Source: Sulfuricella sp. (GTDB taxonomy: Bacteria > Pseudomonadota > Gammaproteobacteria > Burkholderiales > Sulfuricellaceae). From it: 64,000 bases of DNA. Below the pieces are notes generated by a model. That model was not told the origin of the DNA. It saw only the letters and a program-made list of their open reading frames with translations, and made no database searches. Below, in pieces: positions 17,879-26,559 of the stretch. The position numbers and the translations under genes are program-made. Within the stretch, counting starts at the first letter, position 1. Each line of letters begins with the position of its first letter. The stretch lies in contig JAQTNE010000008.1 of assembly GCA_028713975.1 (NCBI GenBank), forward strand, positions 62,001-126,000. Direction: 5' to 3'.

Positions 17879-18370
17879 CTAAATGCGGCGGGCGCCGTTG
17901 AAACGTTTGACCCAGTAGTTTTCATTCATGTCGGCAACTTCGACGCCGCGTCCGGTCACCGAGGCGTGAACGAATTTGTTTTCGCCAAGATAAATCCCGA
18001 CGTGGGAGAAAGTGTGGCGCATGGTGTTGTAAAACACCAGATCGCCGGGCTGTAACTCGGAAATCGCGATTTTCTGGCCAAACATGCTGATGGCACGGGC
18101 ATTGTGCGGCAGAATCAGGCCGGCGGCCTGCTGATACACATAGCGAACAAAGCCGCTGCAATCCAGTCCGGTTTCTGGCGATTTCCCGCCGTATTTGTAG
18201 TTCACTCCGACCAGGCTTAATGCATGCTTCAGCAAATCCGACGCTTTGTCGATCGAGCTGGAAAGCGCCGTTTGCTGCGGGGCATCAGCATCAATGTCGT
18301 CTGCGGCTAATGCCATGCTTGAAAATAGCAGCAAACCGCCGAGCAGGAAAAATTTGTGGGATCGCATCAT
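17879..18370 (-). CDS. NlpC/P60-family peptidoglycan endopeptidase
   Basis: A 163-residue exported cysteine peptidase that probably cleaves murein stem peptides, like Spr/MepS. It has a signal peptide (FFLLGGLLLFSSMALA) and the NlpC/P60 triad: Cys in LDCSGFVRYVYQ, His in FSHVGIYLG and His in KFVHAS. Two adjacent ATGs (18370 and 18367) are possible starts, and no strong ribosome-binding site is seen, so translation may be modest. Confidence 0.87.
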   Translation of the reverse strand: MMRSHKFFLLGGLLLFSSMALAADDIDADAPQQTALSSSIDKASDLLKHALSLVGVNYKYGGKSPETGLDCSGFVRYVYQQAAGLILPHNARAISMFGQKIAISELQPGDLVFYNTMRHTFSHVGIYLGENKFVHASVTGRGVEVADMNENYWVKRFNGARRI

Positions 18371-18469
18371 GTTTGTTTATGGGTGATGCGGGTATTTTAA
18401 TGATTACTGTACTTGAGTCAAGATGACTGGCGAGAAATAGCCTGTGGTTGCCGGCGCTATGGTTGGCGT

Positions 18470-19024
18470 TCACTTCACTTCAGACTCCTTCCATTTGCCT
18501 ACTGTGTAGCGCAGCAGCCGGACATCCGGTGCCCAGAAATCCACCGGCAGGCCGGCCTTGTGCTTGAGGTGGCCCATGAAAATCACCGGTTCCGGCAACT
18601 GTTCCCACACCTGCGGCAGGAACGTGCTGCGGTAGCGGCCATATTCAAACACCACGCCATCGATGCCGGGGCGTAACTGTTCAAGCGCATTGGGTTCATC
18701 GCTGAAAGTCATCGCCCTCATTGGCGAGAGCAATGAAATCTCGATTTCGGTGTAGTCGAGTTCGCCCAGCGTTAAAGGCGAAAAGCGGGTGTCGCGGAAG
18801 GCGGCGGCATAGGCGTTGGCCTTGGCGTCCTCCAGCAGCGGGCGGTGCGCTTCCAGGCTGCCGATGCAGCCGCGCAGGTCGTGATTCTGCGTCAGGGTAA
18901 CGAAGCAGGCGCCCGGTTCCTTGAGCCATATTGCATCCTCGCTGGCCTGCATGTCCCTGCCCAGCGCATTCGAGATGGTGCTTCGCGCGATGGGGATCAA
19001 TGTTCGCCCTTTGTCAGTGGACAT
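18470..19024 (-). CDS. AMMECR1-domain protein (AmmeMemoRadiSam system protein A)
   Basis: A 184-residue AMMECR1 protein: ACFVTLTQNHDLRGCIGS, then DTRFSPLTLGEL and EIEISLLSP are family hallmarks. The ATG at 19024 overlaps the end of the Memo gene by 11 nt; the open frame extends upstream but the extra residues are the Memo gene read in another frame. AMMECR1 and Memo proteins recur together with a radical SAM enzyme, but that third partner is not in this window. The reaction is unknown. Confidence 0.85.
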   Translation of the reverse strand: MSTDKGRTLIPIARSTISNALGRDMQASEDAIWLKEPGACFVTLTQNHDLRGCIGSLEAHRPLLEDAKANAYAAAFRDTRFSPLTLGELDYTEIEISLLSPMRAMTFSDEPNALEQLRPGIDGVVFEYGRYRSTFLPQVWEQLPEPVIFMGHLKHKAGLPVDFWAPDVRLLRYTVGKWKESEVK

Positions 19025-19829
19025 GTGCCGGTTCCTCGGTAAAGGCGAAAGCGCCATAGCCGACCACGCGGCTCTTGTCGCCGGCGGTGTCGCCGGAGTT
19101 GCGCAGGTCGAGCAGGCACGGCCTGAGATGGCGATGTTGCGCCGCCAACAGCAAGCCGTTGATCGGCGTGCCACCGCAGGCTTGCTCATGATTCACCGGC
19201 CAGCGCAGGTCGAGGATTGCCTGCGCCGTGGCGTTGTCGATTTGCTGCGCTACATGATAGGGCAGGAAGTGGGATAAATCAGAACTGATCACGATCAGCG
19301 TTTCGGGGCCGCCCCACAAGCGTTCCAGTACTTCAGCCACTTCCTGCGGGGTCGCATCGCCCACCGCCAGCGGCACCAGCTTGAAGTCGTCGAGCACGGT
19401 TTGCAGAAATGGCAACTGTACTTCCAGGGAATGCTCCCAGGTATGGGCTTGATCGTATTTCACCACCTGCGGTAGATCGGCCAGCATTGCCATTGCATCG
19501 AGGTCGAGGGGCACCACGCCGAGCGGCGTGGCGAAGCCCTCTACATTGGGCAGTGCCAGCCCGCGCACCGGCACCCGGTGCACCGGCCCGAGCAACACCA
19601 CACGGCGATAAACGCTGTGCCCTCGGCGCAGCAACGCATAAGCGCTGGCGGCGACCGGCCCGGAATAAATGTAGCCGGCATGAGGTACAATAACCGCCTT
19701 GGGCAGCGACTCCGGCTTCTCGACGTGCCGCCCCGCAGCTTCGAGCATGGCGGCGACCTCGATAGCCAAGGTGTTCGGTTCTCCGGTGTAGAACGCGCCG
19801 GCAACGGCGGCAGGGCGAATCAGTTTCAT
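19014..19829 (-). CDS. Memo-family protein (AmmeMemoRadiSam system protein B)
   Basis: A 271-residue member of the Memo family, which shares a fold with extradiol dioxygenases and metal-binding LigB-like enzymes. Visible conserved parts are VIVPHAGYIYSGPVAA near the N-terminus, LLGPVHRVP, DQAHTWEHSLEVQLPFLQ, and VISSDLSHFLPY, supplying candidate metal-binding His residues. It is transcribed with the AMMECR1 gene and diverges from ispD. Biochemical role is not established for the bacterial protein. Confidence 0.87.
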   Translation of the reverse strand: MKLIRPAAVAGAFYTGEPNTLAIEVAAMLEAAGRHVEKPESLPKAVIVPHAGYIYSGPVAASAYALLRRGHSVYRRVVLLGPVHRVPVRGLALPNVEGFATPLGVVPLDLDAMAMLADLPQVVKYDQAHTWEHSLEVQLPFLQTVLDDFKLVPLAVGDATPQEVAEVLERLWGGPETLIVISSDLSHFLPYHVAQQIDNATAQAILDLRWPVNHEQACGGTPINGLLLAAQHRHLRPCLLDLRNSGDTAGDKSRVVGYGAFAFTEEPAHVH

Positions 19830-19861
19830 AGAGGCTCCTTTTTTTAAAATAGCAGAAAGTC

Positions 19862-20554
19862 ATGCCAAATTACTACGCTTTGATTCCCGCCGCCGGTTCC
19901 GGTTCGCGCATGGGTGGAGAAACGCCCAAACAATATCTCTCCGTGCTAGGCAGACCCCTGATTCATTATGCCATCGCTGCCCTTTGCGCTTGCCCGCAAA
20001 TTGTCAGCGTTTACGTGGTATTGGCACCCGGCGACGAGTTGTGGCAATCCTTTGACTGGAGTTCTTTTTCTGCCAAGCTCAAGGTGCTTTATTGTGGTGG
20101 CGCGGAGCGCTTCGAATCGGTGCGCAACGGGCTTGATGCCATCCGTGATGAAGTCGGCTTCGAGGACTGGGTGCTGGTGCACGATGCCGCCCGACCCGGC
20201 CTGAACCACGAACTGCTCGAACGCCTGATCGCGGAAGTGGGCAGTGACCCGTTCGGTGGATTGCTGGCAGTGCCGGTGGCGGATACCCTGAAACGCGCCG
20301 ACGCCGACAACCGCGTGCAGCGCACCGAGCCGAGAACCGGTCTGTGGCAGGCGCAAACACCGCAAATGTTCCGCTACGGCCTGTTGCAGCGCGCCCTGTC
20401 GCTACTTGACGGTGAGGCGACCGATGAGGCTCAGGCCATAGAAAAATTGGGCTTCCAGGCCAAGCTGGTGGCTGGCGACATGAGCAATTTCAAAGTGACT
20501 TATCCGCAGGACGTTAAGCTGGTGGAACTGATACTGGCAGGAGGTAAGGCATGA
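19862..20554 (+). CDS. ispD: 2-C-methyl-D-erythritol 4-phosphate cytidylyltransferase IspD
   Basis: IspD couples CTP to MEP in the non-mevalonate isoprenoid pathway. The 230-residue product shows the nucleotide-binding loop [19 protein letters not shown], the VHDAARPGL motif and the C-terminal [13 protein letters not shown]. It overlaps ispF by four nucleotides (ATGA), so IspD and IspF are translationally coupled, as in many proteobacteria. Confidence 0.96.
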   Translation: MPNYYALIPAAGSGSRMGGETPKQYLSVLGRPLIHYAIAALCACPQIVSVYVVLAPGDELWQSFDWSSFSAKLKVLYCGGAERFESVRNGLDAIRDEVGFEDWVLVHDAARPGLNHELLERLIAEVGSDPFGGLLAVPVADTLKRADADNRVQRTEPRTGLWQAQTPQMFRYGLLQRALSLLDGEATDEAQAIEKLGFQAKLVAGDMSNFKVTYPQDVKLVELILAGGKA

Positions 20555-21024
20555 GAGTGGGCCAAGGGTTCGATGTCCACCAGTTAGTGGAAGGACGCAA
20601 GCTGATCATCGGCGGCGTGGATATTCCCCATGAGCGCGGCCTGCTCGGCCACTCCGACGCCGATGTGCTGCTCCATTCGATCTGTGATGCGCTGCTGGGC
20701 GCGGCGGCGCTGGGCGATATTGGCCGCCATTTTCCCGATAGCGATTCGCGCTACAAGGGTATCGACAGTCGAAAATTACTGTGCGAAGTGGCGCGGCTGC
20801 TTAAAGACAGAGGATATGTTGTGGTCAACCTGGACGCCACTATCATCGCCCAAGCCCCAAAAATGGCGCCGCATATCGGGCAAATGGTAACGAATATCGC
20901 AGCCGACCTTGGCGTGGAAGCAGGCTGCATCAACATCAAGGCGACGACTACCGAGACGCTGGGCTACACAGGCCGTGGCGAGGGAATTGCGGCGCAGGCG
21001 ATGTGCCTGATCAGGAAGATTTAG
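20551..21024 (+). CDS. ispF: 2-C-methyl-D-erythritol 2,4-cyclodiphosphate synthase IspF
   Basis: IspF cyclises CDP-ME-2-phosphate to MEcPP with release of CMP, two steps after IspD. The 157-residue protein has the zinc-binding GQGFDVHQL (Asp and His) and [19 protein letters not shown], and the C-terminal [19 protein letters not shown]. Length matches the trimeric family. Confidence 0.96.
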   Translation: MRVGQGFDVHQLVEGRKLIIGGVDIPHERGLLGHSDADVLLHSICDALLGAAALGDIGRHFPDSDSRYKGIDSRKLLCEVARLLKDRGYVVVNLDATIIAQAPKMAPHIGQMVTNIAADLGVEAGCINIKATTTETLGYTGRGEGIAAQAMCLIRKI

Positions 21025-21032
21025 AGCCTATA

Positions 21033-21941
21033 TCAGGCTAGAAATTCGTCGCCCTGAAAAGCCAGTAGCCCGGAACGTCCGGGGATTTCTTTCATGATTA
21101 CTTCATGCCTGGGCAGGTCGGATGGCGCCAGCCCCTCGTAATATTGCTGTAGCGAGACCAGTTCGTAGCCTTGCGCTTTCCACCCGCTGAGCAGTTCATC
21201 GAATGCAGCAGCAAGCTTCATGCCTTCCAGTTCGGCGTGCAAAGTGTAAACGTGACCGGTAGATGGCTGTTTTTCAGTGAGTGTGAGCAGGTGTTGAGCG
21301 ACGTTGTCCGGTGTGATGTCGCCGATGCCAAGGATTTCGTCCAGTGTCGGCAAGGTGGTGGGGAGTTGCGGGCAGGCGATGATCTCTGCATTCCAGATCG
21401 GGATGAAAGGGTGGGTGCCGCGCGTGTCCGAGCAGTAGTCGAAGTTCAGGCGCTGCTCTTGGCGCAGCGCATGGACGTTCATTTGCCAGCCGGCCGCACC
21501 GTGGACTTTGGCCGGTTCGCCGAAGATTTGTTCGAAACGGTCGCAGGCCCGTTTCATCTCCTTCACCGTCCAGGCGACATTCTGTTTTGCTACGTAATCC
21601 TGCCACTTGATATGGTCGTAGCAATGGACGCCGACCTCGAAACCGTCGTCGCGCACCGTGCGCATGATCTCGCCGCAGCGCTTGCCGATGTTGGGACCGG
21701 GTAGCAGGGTGCCGTACATCAGCGTCTTGAAACCGTAATGCTCCAACACTGAAGTGCGCGACACCTTCTTCATGAAGCCGGGGCGGAACACCCGTTTGAT
21801 GGCGCGACCGGTGTGATCCGGGCCGAGGCTGAACAGGAAAGTGGCGTTGGCTCCGTGTTTTTTCAGGATTTCGACCAGGCGCGGCACACCTTCGCGGGTG
21901 CCGCGATAGGTGTCTACGTCGATTTTCAGGGCAAGTTTCAT
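21033..21941 (-). CDS. arnD: ArnD-type polysaccharide deacetylase (undecaprenyl-P-L-Ara4FN deformylase)
   Basis: The 302-residue protein starts KLALKIDVDTYRGTREGVP, the ArnD opening, with metal and substrate motifs HCYDHIKWQDYV and GAAGWQMN. ArnD removes the formyl group from undecaprenyl-phosphate-Ara4FN so that ArnT can transfer L-Ara4N to lipid A. It is the last gene of the arn operon, and an inverted repeat lies between it and the upstream arnA decarboxylase gene. Confidence 0.9.
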   Translation of the reverse strand: MKLALKIDVDTYRGTREGVPRLVEILKKHGANATFLFSLGPDHTGRAIKRVFRPGFMKKVSRTSVLEHYGFKTLMYGTLLPGPNIGKRCGEIMRTVRDDGFEVGVHCYDHIKWQDYVAKQNVAWTVKEMKRACDRFEQIFGEPAKVHGAAGWQMNVHALRQEQRLNFDYCSDTRGTHPFIPIWNAEIIACPQLPTTLPTLDEILGIGDITPDNVAQHLLTLTEKQPSTGHVYTLHAELEGMKLAAAFDELLSGWKAQGYELVSLQQYYEGLAPSDLPRHEVIMKEIPGRSGLLAFQGDEFLA

Positions 21942-21949
21942 AAGAAATT

Positions 21950-22024
21950 CTCACCGCAGAGGCACAGAGTCACAGAGAAAAACAAAAATTGAATTTCTCT
22001 GTGACTCTGTGCCTCTGCGGTGAG
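21950..22024. repeat. Dispersed CCGCAGAGG inverted repeat, copy A
   Basis: A perfect 31-bp inverted repeat (21950-21980 and 21994-22024), each arm beginning or ending with CTCACCGCAGAGGCACAGAG or its complement, with a 13-nt loop. It lies between two arn genes on the same strand. Three other diverged copies occur in this window. Confidence 0.9.
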
Positions 22025-22029
22025 AGTGA

Positions 22030-23073
22030 TTATTCCACCAGCTTGCGGGCTTCGGCGACCTGATCCTTGTAGGCGTCGAAGATGTGCTTGATTGCATCGG
22101 CCATGGTGACTTGCGGTTTCCAGTCGAGCTCTTTCATGGTGTTGTCGATTTTGGGGATGCGGTTTTGCACGTCCTGGTAGCCTTTGCCATAGTAATCGGC
22201 GGAAGTGACTTCGAGCGTTTTTACTTTCTTTGCGGTATCGGCGTATTCCGGGTAGGTCACGGCGAGATCGAGCATCATCTTTGCCAGTTCCTTGACGGAA
22301 TAGTTATTGGACGGGTTACCGATGTTGTAGATTTTGCCGGTGGCGATGCCGTTCTTGTTCTCGATGATTTTCATCAGTGCGTCGATACCGTCTGAGGCGT
22401 AGGTATAAGAGCGCTTGGCCGTGCCGCCATCGACCAGCTTGATGTCTTCACCGCGTACGATGTGGCCGAGGAATTGGGTGATTACGCGCGAGCTGCCTTC
22501 TTTGGCGGTATTGATGTTATCCAGGCCGGCACCGATCCAGTTGAACGGACGGAACAGGGTGAAGTTAAATTCGGTTTTCATCGCATAGGCAAAGATCACA
22601 CGATCCATCAGTTGCTTGGAGCAGGAGTAGATCCAGCGCGGCTTGTTGATCGGGCCGAGGATCAGTTCGGAATTTTCCGGGTCGAATTCGTCATCGCGGC
22701 ACATGCCGTAAACTTCGGAAGTCGAAGGGAAAATCAGGTGCTTGCCGTACTGCACGCACTGGCGCACGATTGGCAGGTTGGCCTCGAAATCCAGCTCGAA
22801 CACCTTGAGTGGCTCCTTGACGTAGGTGGCCGGCGTGGCGATGGCGACCAGCGGCAGGATGACGTCGCATTTCTTGACGTGGTACTCGATCCACTCCTTG
22901 TTGATGGTGATGTCGCCTTCGAAGAAATTGAAGCGCGGGTTATCCATCAGTTCGGTGACACGCTCGCTGTACATGTCCATACCGTAAACTTCCCAGTCGG
23001 TCGTTTCCAGAATGCGCTTGGACAAGTGATGGCCGATAAAGCCGTTCACGCCCAGGATCAATACCTTTTTCAT
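22030..23073 (-). CDS. arnA: UDP-glucuronate oxidative decarboxylase (ArnA C-terminal-type, separate gene)
   Basis: A 347-residue short-chain dehydrogenase fold enzyme matching the dehydrogenase half of ArnA, which oxidises and decarboxylates UDP-glucuronic acid to UDP-Ara4O. It has the NAD-binding GVNGFIGHHL, the active-site STSEVYG and the YSCSKQ Tyr/Lys pair. In enterobacteria this domain is fused behind a formyltransferase; here it stands alone and the formyltransferase is the preceding gene. The enzyme could also feed other UDP-pentose pathways, but the operon supports lipid A modification. Confidence 0.88.
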   Translation of the reverse strand: MKKVLILGVNGFIGHHLSKRILETTDWEVYGMDMYSERVTELMDNPRFNFFEGDITINKEWIEYHVKKCDVILPLVAIATPATYVKEPLKVFELDFEANLPIVRQCVQYGKHLIFPSTSEVYGMCRDDEFDPENSELILGPINKPRWIYSCSKQLMDRVIFAYAMKTEFNFTLFRPFNWIGAGLDNINTAKEGSSRVITQFLGHIVRGEDIKLVDGGTAKRSYTYASDGIDALMKIIENKNGIATGKIYNIGNPSNNYSVKELAKMMLDLAVTYPEYADTAKKVKTLEVTSADYYGKGYQDVQNRIPKIDNTMKELDWKPQVTMADAIKHIFDAYKDQVAEARKLVE

Positions 23074-23102
23074 CGTTTTTCCCTAAGTCAAAAAATAAAA
23101 AA

Positions 23103-24029
23103 CTATTCCCCCAGCGGCAGGGAACCCTTGCCGCTGGCGTTGCTCAATTCATCGGCGCTCATCGCCTTGCCATCAATCTCGCAGGCCAGGATGCGCAACA
23201 TGCTGCCATCGCCACATTCGGCATAACAGCGGCCATTCTCACAATACAGTGCCGGCCCTTGTCCGCGTCCCCGGTGTCGTGACTCGACCAGGGTTTGCAG
23301 CACCCGCATCGGCTTGCCATCAAGCTGGGTATAAGCGCCGGGGTAAGGCGGTGCCACCGCGCGCACCAGGTTGTGGATGGTCTGCGCGCTTTGCAGCCAG
23401 TCGATTTTACCATCTTCCGGCCGTCTTCCGCCGAAATATCCGCCTTGGTTCAAATCCTGCGGCGTGAGCTGCGCCGTGCCGGCCAGCAGCGCGGGCAGGC
23501 AGCGGTCGAGTGTGGCCTCGGCGGCGCAGGTGGCCTTGTGGAACACCTCCAGCGCGGTATCGTTGGGCAGGATCGGAATGGCTTGCTGATCAACAATGGC
23601 GCCATTGTCCGGCTTCTCGTTCATCACATGCAGGGTTGCACCGGTTTCGCGTTCGCCCTTGATGATCGCCCAATTGATCGGCACCCGGCCACGGTATTGG
23701 GGCAGCAGCGAGCCGTGCATGTTGAAGGCACCGCGTGTCGGAATGTCGAGCAGCGGTTTTTTCAGCATGTTGCGGTAGTAGAAAGAGAAAATGAAATCCG
23801 GTTGGAGAGCCTGGATTTGCGCGATGATTTCCGCTGTGTTGGGGTCGTCCGGCGTGATCAATGGAATGTCGTGCAGCGTCGCCAGTTTGGCGACGCTGTC
23901 GAACCAGATGTTCTCATTGGGATTGTCGGTATGCGTGACCACCAGCGGAATTTCTACTCCGTGAGCGAGCAGCACCGACAGGCAGCGCACGCCGACGTTA
24001 TGGTAGGCGAATACGACGGCAGATGTCAT
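23103..24029 (-). CDS. arnA: UDP-Ara4N formyltransferase (ArnA N-terminal-type, separate gene)
   Basis: A 308-residue formyltransferase of the ArnA/Fmt family. It contains the family signature HGSLLPQYRGRVPINWAI with the catalytic His and a following Asn/Gly-rich loop (NEKPDNGAIVDQ). It should transfer a formyl group from N10-formyl-THF to UDP-L-Ara4N. The ATG at 24029 is chosen because upstream residues in the same frame simply translate the dispersed repeat at 24049-24121. Its partner decarboxylase follows 29 nt downstream. Confidence 0.87.
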   Translation of the reverse strand: MTSAVVFAYHNVGVRCLSVLLAHGVEIPLVVTHTDNPNENIWFDSVAKLATLHDIPLITPDDPNTAEIIAQIQALQPDFIFSFYYRNMLKKPLLDIPTRGAFNMHGSLLPQYRGRVPINWAIIKGERETGATLHVMNEKPDNGAIVDQQAIPILPNDTALEVFHKATCAAEATLDRCLPALLAGTAQLTPQDLNQGGYFGGRRPEDGKIDWLQSAQTIHNLVRAVAPPYPGAYTQLDGKPMRVLQTLVESRHRGRGQGPALYCENGRCYAECGDGSMLRILACEIDGKAMSADELSNASGKGSLPLGE

Positions 24030-24048
24030 GGCAGGCAAATACGATTGA

Positions 24049-24121
24049 ACCGCAGAGGCGCGGAGGCGCAGAGGGCTTTCATCCACAAGACGTTTTCTCT
24101 GCGTCTCTGCGTCTCTGCGGT
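24049..24121. repeat. Dispersed CCGCAGAGG inverted repeat, copy B
   Basis: Arms 24049-24073 (ACCGCAGAGGCGCGGAGG...) and 24097-24121 (...CTGCGTCTCTGCGGT) pair with three mismatches around a 23-nt loop. It lies between arnC and the formyltransferase gene, inside the arn operon. Confidence 0.85.
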
Positions 24122-24132
24122 AAGGCTTGTTT

Positions 24133-25071
24133 TCATTTTTCTTGTTCCAGCACCGCCTGCACCAGATACCTCGGACGATGGCGCACCTGCTGGTAAACCC
24201 TTCCAATGTATTCGCCGAGCAGACCAATGCCGAACAGGGTAATGCCAATCAGGAAGAAGGCGATGGCGAACAGGGTGAACAGGCCTTCCGCCTCGGGGCC
24301 GACGATGATGCGGCGAGCCAGCAAGAACACCACGAACAGTGCGGAAAGAATCGAAACCACGATGCCGACCAGTGAGAATATTTGCAGCGGCACCACCGAG
24401 AAGCCGGTCATCAGGTCGAAGTTGAGGCGGATCAGGCTATAGAGCGAGTATTTCGATTCGCCCTCGGCGCGCTCTTCGTGCTCCACCACCACTTCGGCGG
24501 GGTGCTGGGCGAAAGTGTAGGCTAGCGCCGGGATGAAGGTGTTGACCTCCTTGCAGGAGTTGATGGCGTCGATGATGTCGCGGCTGTAGGCGCGCAGCAT
24601 ACAGCCCTGGTCGGTCATCTTGATGCGGGTGATGCGTTCACGCAGCCGGTTCATGGCACGCGAGGCGACGTGGCGCCACCAACTGTCACTACGCTGTTTG
24701 CGGATGCTGCCGATGTAGTCATGACCCTCGTCCAGCTTGGCGAGCAGCTTGCCGATTTCCTCCGGCGGATTTTGCAGGTCGGCATCCAGCGTGACGACGC
24801 GCTTTCCCTTACAGTGCTCGAAGCCGGCCATGATCGCCATGTGCTGGCCGAAATTGCCGTTGAACAGCACCACGCGAGTGACATCAGGCCGTTTCTGGAA
24901 CTGCTCGCGCAGGATCGCGGCGGAGCGGTCGCGGCTGCCGTCGTTGATGAAGACGATTTCGTAGCTGATGTTGAGCTTGTCGAGCGCGGGGTAGAGCCGG
25001 TCGAACAGGGTTTGCAGGCCTTGTTCCTCGTTGTAAACCGGGACGATGACGGAGAGTTCGGTTGGGTTCAT
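24133..25071 (-). CDS. arnC: ArnC-type glycosyltransferase (undecaprenyl-P Ara4FN transferase)
   Basis: A 312-residue family 2 glycosyltransferase with GT-A motifs VIVPVYNEEQGL, FINDGSRDRS and DADLQNPPEE, and two C-terminal transmembrane helices, typical of ArnC, which attaches Ara4FN to undecaprenyl phosphate on the cytoplasmic face. The ATG at 25071 overlaps the arnB stop as ATGA, which fixes the start. A DPM1/GtrB-like role would be the alternative if it were not in the arn operon. Confidence 0.9.
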   Translation of the reverse strand: MNPTELSVIVPVYNEEQGLQTLFDRLYPALDKLNISYEIVFINDGSRDRSAAILREQFQKRPDVTRVVLFNGNFGQHMAIMAGFEHCKGKRVVTLDADLQNPPEEIGKLLAKLDEGHDYIGSIRKQRSDSWWRHVASRAMNRLRERITRIKMTDQGCMLRAYSRDIIDAINSCKEVNTFIPALAYTFAQHPAEVVVEHEERAEGESKYSLYSLIRLNFDLMTGFSVVPLQIFSLVGIVVSILSALFVVFLLARRIIVGPEAEGLFTLFAIAFFLIGITLFGIGLLGEYIGRVYQQVRHRPRYLVQAVLEQEK

Positions 25072-26186
25072 TTCCTGGAGGCCTCGATGATTTCCTTGAC
25101 TGCGGTGCACACCCGTTCCACGTCGGCGAGTTCCATCGCCGGGAACAGGGGCAGGGTGACGGTTTCGCGGCCGATTTTTTCGGCGTTGGGGAAGTCGCCT
25201 TCCTTGAAGCCCATGCGGCGGAACAGGGTGAACAGGTGGATGCTCGGGTAATGCACGCCGACGCCGATTTCCCTTTGCTTCATTTGCTCAATGAATTCGC
25301 CGCGGCTGATGCGATCCAGCGGCAGAAGAATCTGAAACATATGCCAGTTGCTGTCGGTAAAATTTTCTTGCGGTAGTCCGCAGCCCAGCGATCTGTCAAA
25401 GCAGGTGAAATAATGCTTCACCAGTTCGCGGCGTCGGCGATTGAACCCGTCAACCTGTTTCAGTTGCCCCAGGCCGATACGGGCGGCGATGTCGGTCAAA
25501 TTGTATTTTCCGCCCGCGACATCCACATCCATGGTGCCATCAGGGAACCGCTCCACGCCTTGCAAACGCAGTTTTTCCGCGAGGGGAATTTGTGCTTCAT
25601 CGCTCAGCACCAGGCAGCCGCCTTCGCCGGTGGTCATGTTCTTGTTGGCATGAAAGCTGAACGAGATCAGGTCGCCGAACGAGCCGATTTTTTTGCCCTG
25701 CCAGGTGGCGCCCATGGATTGGGCCGCGTCTTCTATCACGCGCAAGCCCTGTTTTTTTGCAATGGCGTAAAGGCGGTCACGGTCAACCGGCAGGCCGGCA
25801 AGATCGACCGGGATGATGGCTTTGGTGCGCGGGGTGATCGCGGCCTCGATGCGGTCGAGGTCGATGTTGCCTGTGAGCGGATCCACATCGACAAAGACCG
25901 GGGTGGCGCCGACGTGGAGAATTACATTGGCGGTGGCAACCCACGACATCGGCGTGGTGATGACTTCGTCGCCGGGCCCGATGCCGCAAAGCTGCAATGC
26001 CACCTCCAGCGTGGCCGTGCCGGAATTGAATGCGCGTACCGACCGCCCACCGAAATATGCGGACAGCGCGGCCTCGAATTCCTTGGCCTTGGGGCCGCTC
26101 GACAGCCAGCCGGAATGCAGCACCTCGGTCACGCCCTGGATGGTGGCCTCGTCCAGGGTTGGGCGGGTAAAGGGAAGGTAGCTCAA
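25068..26186 (-). CDS. arnB: ArnB-type UDP-Ara4O aminotransferase
   Basis: A DegT/DnrJ/EryC1-family PLP aminotransferase that makes UDP-L-Ara4N. Motifs are SSGPKAKEFE, FNSGTATLEVAL, DAAQSMGA, and the PLP-lysine segment SFHANKNMTTGEGG. The start is probably the TTG at 26186: AGGAG lies 5 nt before it, and the resulting MSYLPFTRP resembles ArnB N-termini. An earlier in-frame TTG at 26219 would overlap the upstream gene by 32 nt. From 26186 the protein is 372 residues. Confidence 0.88.
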   Translation of the reverse strand: MSYLPFTRPTLDEATIQGVTEVLHSGWLSSGPKAKEFEAALSAYFGGRSVRAFNSGTATLEVALQLCGIGPGDEVITTPMSWVATANVILHVGATPVFVDVDPLTGNIDLDRIEAAITPRTKAIIPVDLAGLPVDRDRLYAIAKKQGLRVIEDAAQSMGATWQGKKIGSFGDLISFSFHANKNMTTGEGGCLVLSDEAQIPLAEKLRLQGVERFPDGTMDVDVAGGKYNLTDIAARIGLGQLKQVDGFNRRRRELVKHYFTCFDRSLGCGLPQENFTDSNWHMFQILLPLDRISRGEFIEQMKQREIGVGVHYPSIHLFTLFRRMGFKEGDFPNAEKIGRETVTLPLFPAMELADVERVCTAVKEIIEASRK

Positions 26187-26187
26187 A

Positions 26188-26559
26188 TCAACTCCTGGAT
26201 ACGATGTAAACACCGACAATGATAATGCCGATGCCAGCCATGCGCGTCAGCGAAACGGCCTCGCCGAACAGCCACCAGGCGGCAAGCGCATTCACCACGT
26301 AGCCGATCGACAGCATCGGGTAGGCAATGCTGACTTCGACCCGCGACAGCGCCATGATCCACACCACCACGCTGATCACATAGAAGGAAAGCCCCCCCAT
26401 GATGTGCGGCTCGGTGGCGAGTTGCCAGCCTATCGGCAGGATGTTGTCGCGGCTGAATTCGAAGTGGCCGACGGCGTTGGTGCCGGCCTTGAGCAGCAAC
26501 TGGGCGGCGGCGTTGAGCAGCACGCCGGTCAGGATGAGTGCGAAGCTGAGCAGGTTCAT
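26188..26559 (-). CDS. arnE: ArnE-like SMR/EamA flippase subunit
   Basis: A 123-residue protein with four transmembrane helices in the small multidrug resistance-like fold. In arn systems ArnE/ArnF flip undecaprenyl-phosphate-L-Ara4N across the inner membrane; only one such subunit is present here. The ATG at 26559 overlaps the arnT stop (ATGA), and the gene ends 1 nt before the arnB start, so it is firmly within the operon. Confidence 0.78.
   Translation of the reverse strand: MNLLSFALILTGVLLNAAAQLLLKAGTNAVGHFEFSRDNILPIGWQLATEPHIMGGLSFYVISVVVWIMALSRVEVSIAYPMLSIGYVVNALAAWWLFGEAVSLTRMAGIGIIIVGVYIVSRS

Noticed and set aside
24030-24248. N-terminal extension of the formyltransferase
   Set aside because: It translates the dispersed repeat at 24049-24121 and part of arnC antiframe; homologous proteins start at the internal Met.
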